64,000 bases of DNA from Nocardia albiluteola. Its GTDB lineage: Bacteria > Actinomycetota > Actinomycetes > Mycobacteriales > Mycobacteriaceae. Within the stretch, counting starts at the first letter, position 1, and every line of letters starts with the position of its first letter. The translations under genes were made by a program, and so were the position numbers. Shown here in pieces: positions 56,992 to 64,000 of the stretch. The notes below the pieces were generated by a model. It made no database searches and was not told where the DNA came from. It saw only the letters and a program-made list of their open reading frames with translations. The stretch spans positions 1 through 64,000 of the forward strand of contig NZ_JAHKNI010000003.1 in NCBI RefSeq assembly GCF_018860155.1, given 5' to 3'.

Positions 56992-59900
56992 ATGTCGTCG
57001 GATGAATCTCCCGGGACGGCCCGGCGCGCGGCAGGCCGCCCCCGCCCGCGCCCGCGCCGGGTGCCCGCGGTTCGCACGCTGCCCACCCTGCTGAGCCTGG
57101 CGGTCGAAGCAAATCCGGGCGGCGTCGCGGTGCGCGATGTGCACCGGTCGCTCACCTATCGCGAACTGGATGCTTGGTCAACGCGATTGGCGCGAGTGCT
57201 GATCGCCCGCGGCATCGGGCCCGAGGATCTGGTCGCCGTGGGCATCGAGCGCTCGGTGTGGTCGGTCGCGGCCGTGTGGGCGGTGGCCAAGGCGGGCGCG
57301 GCGTTCGTGCCGGTGGATCCGAACTACCCGCCCGATCGAGTGGCACATCTGGTCTCCGATTCGGGTGCGGTGCTGGGTCTTTCGGTCCGCGCGACGGTGG
57401 ACCGGCTGCCCGGGGACTCCTGGCTGGTCCTCGACGACCCCGAGTTCGGCGGCCGATTGGACGCCGTGGGTTCCGAACCGGTTACGCACGAGGATCGGGT
57501 GCGCCCGTTGCAGGGCGCGCATCCGGCGTACGTGATCTACACCTCCGGCTCGACGGGGCTGCCCAAGGGCGTCGTCGTCACCCACGCCGGGCTCGCGAAT
57601 TTCTGTGCCGAGCAACGCGAACGGTACGCGGTGACCGCGCGGTCGCGGACCCTGCACTTCGCCTCGCCCAGCTTCGATGCCTCGGTGCTGGAGCTGCTGC
57701 TGGCCATCGGCGCGGGTGCGAGCATGGTGATCGCGCCCGCGGAGATCTACGGCGGCGCCGAGCTGGCCGAGCTGTTGCGGCGCGAACGCGTCACCCATGC
57801 CTTCGTGACTCCCGCCGCGCTGGCCTCGGTGGATCCGGCCGGGCTCGACGAGCTGGCCGTCGTCGTGGCCGGGGGCGAGGCCTGCCCGCCGGAGCTGGTG
57901 CAGCGCTGGGCGATACCGCTCGCGGGCGGGGGTATGCGCCGATTCCACAACGGTTACGGGCCGACCGAGACCACCATCATGACCAATATCAGCGATCCGC
58001 TGGTGCCAGGGGAACCGGTCACCATCGGCCGCGCGATCCGGGGGATGACCTCGCAGATCCTCGATACCCGCCTCGGCGCGGCGCCGGGCGGGGAGGCGGG
58101 CGAGCTGTATCTGGCCGGGCCGGGCCTGGCGCGCGGATATCACCGCCGCCCGGGGTTGACCGCGGCGCGGTTCGTGGCCGATCCGGCGGGGCTGCCGGGC
58201 GGGCGAATGTACCGCACCGGCGATCTGGCCCGCACCGGGGCGCGGGAGAACGTGGAATACCTGGGGCGCAACGACTTCCAGGTGAAGATCCGCGGCTTCC
58301 GGATCGAGCTGGGAGAGATCGACGCGGCCCTGACCGCGCATCCGGAGGTCGATTTCGCGGTCACCCTGGGGCGCGAAACACCTTCGGGGGAAACGATCCT
58401 GGTTGGATACGTGGTGGCCACGCCCGGCACCGCGCCGGATCCGCAGCGGGTGCGCGACTTCGTCGCGGCCACCCTGCCCGCCCACATGGTCCCGCCCGTC
58501 GTGCTGGTGCTGGACCGGATTCCGCTGACCCCGGTCGGCAAGCTGGACCGGGCCGCGCTGCCGGATCCGCCGCTGTCGATGCGCGAATACCGCGCGCCCG
58601 CAACCGATCACGAGCGCGCCGTCGCCGCCGCCATCGCGGAGGTCCTGGGCGTGGAGCGGGTCGGGCTCGACGACGATTTCTTCGCCCTGGGCGGCAATTC
58701 GCTGCTGGCGGTGCGCGCGGCCGCGCGGATCGGGGCCGAGCTCGGCCTGCGGGTGCCGCCGCGGCTGTTCTTCACCGCCGACACCATCGCCGAGCTGGCC
58801 GCCGCGGTGGGTACCCAGTCCGAGCGACGGCGCCCGCCGCTGGTGCGCCGCGAGCGGCCCGATCCGCTGCCGGTGTCCGCGGCCCAGCAGCGGCTGTGGC
58901 TCACCAACCAGTTCGACACGGCCTCACCGTCGTACAACATTCCGTTCGCGATGCGGCTGACCGGCGACCTCGACCTGGGTGCCCTGCGCGCGGCGCTGGC
59001 CGACGTGATCGCCCGGCACGCGCCGCTGCGCACGATCTACCCCGCCCACGAGGGACAGCCGGTGCAGCGGGTGCTGCCGGTCGGCGAGGCCGTCCCCGAG
59101 CTGACACCCGAACCCGTAGCCGCGCAGGAGCTCTCCGGGCGCCTGCTGCTGGGCGCCGCGGCCGGATTCGACCTACGCACCGATCTTCCCCTGCGGGCCA
59201 GGCTGTTCCGGATCGGCGCCCGCGAGCACGTGCTGGCCGTGGTTGCGCACCACATCGCCTGCGACGGCACCTCGCTCGCGCCGCTGGCGCGGGACATGGT
59301 CAGCGCCTATCACTCGCGCAGCGTCGGATCGGCCCCCGCGTGGGCCCCGCTGGCGGTGGAGTACGCCGATTACGTGCTGTGGCAGCGGGATCTGCTCGGC
59401 GACGAGACCGACCCCGAATCCCTGGCGGCCACCCAGGCCCGCTACTGGCGCGAACGGCTGGAGGGATCGCCCGAACTGCTCGAGCTGCCCGCAGACCGCC
59501 CGCGCCCCGCGCTGCCCTCGGGCCGCGGCGGCATGGTCGCGTTCGCCGTCGACGCGGATGTCGTCACCGGGCTGCGGCGCATCGCCGACGCGCACAATGC
59601 CTCGCTGTTCATGGTCGCGCACGCCGCCCTGGCCGTGCTGCTGGCGCGGCTGTCGGGCACCGCCGACATCACCATCGGCACCCAGATCTCCGGGCGCGGG
59701 GAGCCGGAGCTGGACGATCTGGTCGGCATGTTCGGCAACTCCCTGGCGCTGCGCACCGAAGTCCCGCCCGGGCAGTCGTTCTCCGAGCTCATCGAGTCGG
59801 TGCGGGAGACCGACCTGGCCGCCTTCGACAACTGGGACCTGGGCATCGACCGGGTGGTGGAGCTGGTCCGGCCCGGCCACGCGCTGGCCTACGCGCCGCT

Positions 59901-62900
59901 GTTCCAGGTGCTGCTGATGCTGCAGAACTTCGAGCAGCCGCGGATCGCGTTGTCCGCCTTGGAGATCGAGCCGGTCGGGCTCGACATCACGGTCGCCAAG
60001 CTGGATCTGAGCGTCACGCTGACCGAGGAGCCCGGCGGCGCCGTGGCCGGTGCGATCGACTACGCCACCGACCTGTTCGACCACGCCACCGCCGAATCCA
60101 TCGCGCGGCGCTACGTGGCGATCCTGACCGAGGTGAGCCACGACGAGAAGGTCGCCATCGGGGACATCCAGCTGCTGTCGGCCTCCGAGCGGGCGCTGCT
60201 GGCGTCGGTCAGCGGCCCCCGCGCCACGCCCGGCACCCTGTGGGACGGTTTCTCCGCGCAGGCCGCACGGACCCCCGACGCCGTCGCGGTCGTCTTCGAC
60301 GAGCGGGAGTGGACCTACGCCGAATTCGCGGCCCGGGTGAATCGCCTTGCCCGCCAGCTGATCTCGGCGGGTGTGCGGCCGGAGACCCGGGTCGCGGTGG
60401 CGATGCGCCGGTCGGCCGACATGCTGGCCGCGGTCTACGCCGTGCTCGCCGCCGGTGGGGCCTACGTGCCGATCGATCCGGATCATCCGATCGAACGGAT
60501 TCGCTACATCCTGGACACCACCCGGCCGGTCTGCGTGCTGACCGCGGGCGCGGATCCGGATCTGGGCGTGCGGATCGATCAACTGGACCTGTCACCGTAC
60601 TCGCCCGATCCGGTGACCGACGCGGACCGGCGTGCGCCGCTGCGCGATTCGAATGCCGCCTATGTGCTGTTCACCTCGGGATCCACCGGCCGGCCCAAGG
60701 GCGTGGTCATCACCCATCGCGCGGTGGTCAACCAGATGCGGTGGATGCGTGAGCAATACGACCTCGGCCCCGGCGACACGATGCTGCACAAGACGCCCTT
60801 CACGTTCGACGCCTCGGTCTGGGAGTTGTTCCTGCCGTTGCAGATCGGCGCGCGGCTGGTGATCGCCCGCCACGACGGCCATCTGGACCCGGACTACCTC
60901 CTGGCGACAGCGCGACGATACGACGTGGCGATCCTCGAGTTCGTGCCGTCGCTGCTGGCGCTGCTGCTCGCCGACGACGCCGCGGAGCTACCAGCCTCGC
61001 TGCGGTACTTCTCGCTCGGCGGCGAGGAGCTGCCGCCCGCGCTGCTGACGCGGGTGCACGAGCGGCACGGCGCGATCGTGGACAACACCTACGGCCCGAC
61101 CGAGGCGACCGTTACCTCCACCATGCACCGGTGTACGGGCCCGGTGCGGCCGGGCTCCCGGGTGCCGATCGGCCGGCCGATCCGCAATACCACCGCGTAC
61201 GTGCTGGATTCGCGGCTGCACCGGGTGCCGCCCGGGGTTCCCGGCGAGCTGTATCTGGCGGGCGTGCAGCTGGCTCGCGGATACGAGGCGGCCGCCGGGC
61301 AGAGCGCGGGCCGGTTCGTCGCCGATCCGTTCGGCGGCGCGGGGACCCGCATGTACCGTACCGGCGATCGGGTCCGAATGGGCGCCGGTGGCGAGCTGGA
61401 GTTCCTGGGCCGCACCGATTTCCAGGTGAAGCTGCGCGGGCTGCGCATCGAACTGGGTGAGATCGAGGCCGCACTGGCGCAGGCCCCCGGGGTCGAGCGG
61501 GCGGTCGTCGTGGTGGCGCGGCAGGAGCGGGTGGGCGAGTTCCTGGCCGCCTATCTGGTGCCGGCGCCCGGACGGACCATCGACACCGCCGCGGTGAGCG
61601 ACTCGGCCGGAAAGCGGTTGCCCGCCTACATGGTTCCGCATCACCTGGTCGTGCTCGACCGATTGCCGCTCACGCCGAGCGGCAAACTCGATCGCCGCGC
61701 GCTGCCGCCGGTGCACGCGGCGGCCGGGCCGGAGTTCCGGGAACCGGCCACCGCTGCCGAGCGCGCCGTGGCCGCGGTCTTCGCCGAGCTGCTCGGAACG
61801 CCGCGAATCGGGCTGGACGACAACTTCTTCGACCTCGGCGGCAACTCGCTGATCGGGATGCGGGCGATGGCCCGGATCAATGCGGCGCTCGGCACGGGCC
61901 TCGGAGTGCGGGATCTGTTCGATGCGCCGACCGTCGCGCGGCTGGCCGCCCGCTCCGGCGCGGGTGCCGCCGCGCCGCGCCCCGCACTCGTGGCCGGTGC
62001 ACGGCCGCAACGGATTCCGCTGTCGTTCGCACAGCGCCGGATGTGGTTCCTGAACCGCCTGGCGCCGGATTCCCCGGCGTACAACATCCCGCTCGCGGTC
62101 CGGCTGACCGGACGGCTCGACGTGGCCGCCCTGGCCGCGGCGGCCGGCGATGTGCTCGGCAGGCACGAGGCGCTGCGCACGCGCTACCCCTCCGATGTCG
62201 AGGGGGCGTATCAGGACATCCTGCCCGCGGACGCGGTCGTTCCGCCGCTGACGCCGGAGGATGTCGACGGCGAGCAGGTGGCCGCTCGGCTCATCGAGAT
62301 CGTCGGGGCGGGATTCGATGTCACCGCGGCCCCGCCCTTCCGGGCCGCGCTGCTCCGGGTGAACCCCGGCACGGAACCCGACACCGCGAGCGCTCCGTCG
62401 GCCGATCCGGAGGCCGGCGACTACGTGCTGGTGCTGGTCGTGCACCACATCAACGCCGACGGGTTCTCGATGGGGCCGCTGGCCCGCGACGTGGCCCTCG
62501 CCTACGCGGCCCGCGCGGCCGGTAGCGCTCCGCAGTGGCGCCCCCTGCCGGTGCAGTACGCGGATTACGCACTCTGGCAACAGCATCTGCTCGGCGACGA
62601 GACCGACCCGGACAGCCTCGCGGCGCGTCAGCTCGCCTACTGGACCGCGGCGCTGCGCGGCATTCCCGATCAGCTGGATCTGCCGTCGGACCGGCCCCGG
62701 CCCGCGGTGGCCGCGGGGCGCGGGGCGACACACCGTTTCGTGCTGCCTGCCGACCTGCATCGCGCGGCGGGTGTGCTTGCCGCGCAACGCCATGCGACGT
62801 TGTTCGGCGTCGTACACACCGCGTACGCGGTGCTGCTGGCCCGGCTCTCGGGCATCGACGACATCGTCGTGGGCACTCCGATCGCGGGCCGCGGCGCGGC

Positions 62901-64000
62901 CGAACTCGACGATCTGGTGGGCATGTTCGTCAATACCCTGGCGCTGCGCACCCGGGTCGACCCAGCCGCCTCCTTCGAGAGCCTGCTGGCCGCGGTGACC
63001 GCGGGCGACCTGGCCGCCTTCGACCATGCGGACGTGCCGTTCGAGCGATTGGTCGAGGTGCTGGATCCACCACGGTCGCAGGCCCGCAACCCACTGTTCC
63101 AGACGATGCTGGTGTTGCAGAACCAGCAGACCCCGAGCCTGGACCTGGGGGAGGTGTCGATCGGGCTGCTGCCCGCGGAGACGGGCATATCCCAATTCGA
63201 TCTGAACCTCACCCTGAGTGAGCGGTTCGACACGGATGGCGCGCCCGCCGGGATCATTGCCGAATTGACCTATGCCACGGATCTTTTCGATTCCGAGACC
63301 ATTGCCGGTTTTGCCGGCCGCTTCGAGCGGCTGCTGTCGGGAGCGGTGGCCGATCCGGCCCTGGCGGTCGGTGACATCGACCTGCTCAGCCCCGCGGAGC
63401 GCCAGGCCGCGCTCGTGCACGCCGGTACACACCTCCCGCGTCCGATCGCCCTGGTGCCGGCAATGCTGGCCGCTCAGGCAGCCTGTACGCCGGACGCGCC
63501 CGCGGTCGTCGCCGAGGACGCCACGCTCACCTACGCCGAGTTCGCGGCCCGGGTGAACCGGCTGGCGCGACGGCTGATCGCCGACGGCGTCGGCCCGGAA
63601 TCGATGGTGGCCCTGGCCATGCGGCGATCGCTGGACATGGTGGTGACCATTCACGCGGTGCTCGCCGCGGGCGGGGCCTACGTGCCGCTCAATCCGGATC
63701 ACCCGGCCGAACGCAATCGCTACATCCTGGATACGGCCCGCCCGCACTGCGTGCTGCTCGGCGCGGGCGTGCCGGAGGTGGGCGAGGATCGCTGGCGGCA
63801 ACTGCGCATCGCCCCGGCGGAGCTGAGTGCGTACAGTGCCGATCAGGTGAGCGATGCCGAACGCCGTGCGCCGCTGCGTGCCTCCAATACCGCCTACGTC
63901 ATCTTCACCTCCGGCTCGACCGGTCGGCCCAAGGGGGTGATGATCCCGCACGGAGCGCTCGTCAACTACGTGCTGTGGGAGCGGGAGCACTACGTCCTGT
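56992..64000 (+). CDS. non-ribosomal peptide synthetase, 3' end outside the window
   Basis: One frame from ATG 56992 (GGGGGA upstream) is open to the edge: more than 2,336 residues. Order is A1 (core Tyr-Thr-Ser-Gly-Ser-Thr-Gly near 184, Tyr-Arg-Thr-Gly-Asp near 410), T1 (Gly-Gly-Asn-Ser570), C1 (His-His-Ile-Ala-Cys-Asp-Gly near 753), A2 (Phe-Thr-Ser-Gly-Ser-Thr-Gly near 1227), T2 (Gly-Gly-Asn-Ser1619), C2 (His-His-Ile-Asn-Ala-Asp-Gly near 1818) and the start of A3 (near 2304). No epimerase is seen and no C domain precedes A1, so this is a starting subunit. Eye-read A codes are D-A-L-F-V-A-G-I-M-K and D-A-W-E-S-G-T-V-T-K; I make no substrate call. Confidence 0.95.
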   Translation, partial: MSSDESPGTARRAAGRPRPRPRRVPAVRTLPTLLSLAVEANPGGVAVRDVHRSLTYRELDAWSTRLARVLIARGIGPEDLVAVGIERSVWSVAAVWAVAKAGAAFVPVDPNYPPDRVAHLVSDSGAVLGLSVRATVDRLPGDSWLVLDDPEFGGRLDAVGSEPVTHEDRVRPLQGAHPAYVIYTSGSTGLPKGVVVTHAGLANFCAEQRERYAVTARSRTLHFASPSFDASVLELLLAIGAGASMVIAPAEIYGGAELAELLRRERVTHAFVTPAALASVDPAGLDELAVVVAGGEACPPELVQRWAIPLAGGGMRRFHNGYGPTETTIMTNISDPLVPGEPVTIGRAIRGMTSQILDTRLGAAPGGEAGELYLAGPGLARGYHRRPGLTAARFVADPAGLPGGRMYRTGDLARTGARENVEYLGRNDFQVKIRGFRIELGEIDAALTAHPEVDFAVTLGRETPSGETILVGYVVATPGTAPDPQRVRDFVAATLPAHMVPPVVLVLDRIPLTPVGKLDRAALPDPPLSMREYRAPATDHERAVAAAIAEVLGVERVGLDDDFFALGGNSLLAVRAAARIGAELGLRVPPRLFFTADTIAELAAAVGTQSERRRPPLVRRERPDPLPVSAAQQRLWLTNQFDTASPSYNIPFAMRLTGDLDLGALRAALADVIARHAPLRTIYPAHEGQPVQRVLPVGEAVPELTPEPVAAQELSGRLLLGAAAGFDLRTDLPLRARLFRIGAREHVLAVVAHHIACDGTSLAPLARDMVSAYHSRSVGSAPAWAPLAVEYADYVLWQRDLLGDETDPESLAATQARYWRERLEGSPELLELPADRPRPALPSGRGGMVAFAVDADVVTGLRRIADAHNASLFMVAHAALAVLLARLSGTADITIGTQISGRGEPELDDLVGMFGNSLALRTEVPPGQSFSELIESVRETDLAAFDNWDLGIDRVVELVRPGHALAYAPLFQVLLMLQNFEQPRIALSALEIEPVGLDITVAKLDLSVTLTEEPGGAVAGAIDYATDLFDHATAESIARRYVAILTEVSHDEKVAIGDIQLLSASERALLASVSGPRATPGTLWDGFSAQAARTPDAVAVVFDEREWTYAEFAARVNRLARQLISAGVRPETRVAVAMRRSADMLAAVYAVLAAGGAYVPIDPDHPIERIRYILDTTRPVCVLTAGADPDLGVRIDQLDLSPYSPDPVTDADRRAPLRDSNAAYVLFTSGSTGRPKGVVITHRAVVNQMRWMREQYDLGPGDTMLHKTPFTFDASVWELFLPLQIGARLVIARHDGHLDPDYLLATARRYDVAILEFVPSLLALLLADDAAELPASLRYFSLGGEELPPALLTRVHERHGAIVDNTYGPTEATVTSTMHRCTGPVRPGSRVPIGRPIRNTTAYVLDSRLHRVPPGVPGELYLAGVQLARGYEAAAGQSAGRFVADPFGGAGTRMYRTGDRVRMGAGGELEFLGRTDFQVKLRGLRIELGEIEAALAQAPGVERAVVVVARQERVGEFLAAYLVPAPGRTIDTAAVSDSAGKRLPAYMVPHHLVVLDRLPLTPSGKLDRRALPPVHAAAGPEFREPATAAERAVAAVFAELLGTPRIGLDDNFFDLGGNSLIGMRAMARINAALGTGLGVRDLFDAPTVARLAARSGAGAAAPRPALVAGARPQRIPLSFAQRRMWFLNRLAPDSPAYNIPLAVRLTGRLDVAALAAAAGDVLGRHEALRTRYPSDVEGAYQDILPADAVVPPLTPEDVDGEQVAARLIEIVGAGFDVTAAPPFRAALLRVNPGTEPDTASAPSADPEAGDYVLVLVVHHINADGFSMGPLARDVALAYAARAAGSAPQWRPLPVQYADYALWQQHLLGDETDPDSLAARQLAYWTAALRGIPDQLDLPSDRPRPAVAAGRGATHRFVLPADLHRAAGVLAAQRHATLFGVVHTAYAVLLARLSGIDDIVVGTPIAGRGAAELDDLVGMFVNTLALRTRVDPAASFESLLAAVTAGDLAAFDHADVPFERLVEVLDPPRSQARNPLFQTMLVLQNQQTPSLDLGEVSIGLLPAETGISQFDLNLTLSERFDTDGAPAGIIAELTYATDLFDSETIAGFAGRFERLLSGAVADPALAVGDIDLLSPAERQAALVHAGTHLPRPIALVPAMLAAQAACTPDAPAVVAEDATLTYAEFAARVNRLARRLIADGVGPESMVALAMRRSLDMVVTIHAVLAAGGAYVPLNPDHPAERNRYILDTARPHCVLLGAGVPEVGEDRWRQLRIAPAELSAYSADQVSDAERRAPLRASNTAYVIFTSGSTGRPKGVMIPHGALVNYVLWEREHYVL

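Noticed and set aside
57174..60752. 1,192-codon plus-strand frame in another phase over the NRPS
   Set aside because: Its Arg/Gly/Ala-rich product lacks motifs, while the frame from ATG 56992 contains A, T and C cores throughout.
60988..63990. 1,000-codon minus-strand open frame over the NRPS
   Set aside because: It is antisense to clear NRPS core motifs; long antisense frames are common at this GC content.

Overview
The window is high-GC actinobacterial DNA. The gene content points to a mycolic-acid-containing actinomycete, most likely Nocardia or a close relative. Supporting signs are an antigen-85-type esterase, a cutinase, a wax ester synthase with a fusion fatty acyl-CoA reductase, KstR-like boxes, a DUF397/XRE regulator pair, an Ohr/OhrR pair, a cvn 'conservon' with two P450s, a CvnE-type P450 lacking ExxR, a bacterial heme oxygenase, many TetR regulators and a large NRPS. 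The genus is an inference. No rRNA, tRNA or CRISPR array was seen.

Bases 1-5500 are a scarred accessory zone. The left edge cuts through a group II intron: only its 3' end (domains V and VI with a bulged branch-point A) is inside. After it come short hypothetical genes, an antitoxin-like gene and two decayed copies of parts of it, a 5'-truncated DUF6461 gene, an ISL3 transposase remnant with an internal deletion, and short direct repeats resembling the end of an IS21-type element. A TetR/MFS efflux pair sits inside this zone.

Bases 5500-13500 hold a small Cys-rich protein, a PucR regulator, a TIGR00027-type methyltransferase, a secreted lipoprotein with an HNH-like motif, a TetR/membrane protein pair, a DUF397-XRE module flanked by two small genes that share an upstream dyad motif, and an aminoglycoside-phosphotransferase-like kinase. 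Bases 14300-33500 are metabolic. They carry an esterase, an AarF/UbiB kinase, ohrR-ohr, reductases, a divergent hydrolase/TetR-OYE-SDR cluster that looks catabolic, an alpha-hydroxy-acid oxidase, a serine hydrolase, a SapA-like secreted protein and a xylose locus (ROK regulator, xylB, divergent xylA).

Bases 33900-41000 are a complete conservon (CvnA sensor-like ATPase, CvnB roadblock, CvnC DUF742, CvnD GTPase, CYP157-like P450, CYP154-like P450), followed by an acyl-CoA synthetase behind a KstR-like box. Bases 41000-47100 hold a Tn3 remnant, a SMI1/KNR4 protein with a leucine-rich tail, an ArsR-SRPBCC-DUF899 operon under a perfect 20-bp inverted repeat, and two flavin/F420 oxidoreductases.

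Bases 47300-56600 are cell-envelope and lipid genes: an expansin-like protein, a hydrolase and a wax ester synthase each behind a KstR-like box, a cutinase, a 5'-nucleotidase lipoprotein, the fatty acyl-CoA reductase and a heme oxygenase. From 56992 to the right edge runs one open NRPS frame (A-T-C-A-T-C-A..., more than 2,336 residues) that continues beyond the window. The fatty acyl-CoA reductase and the wax ester synthase together would form a wax-ester pathway. The three KstR-like boxes suggest co-control of the lipid genes with sterol catabolism.
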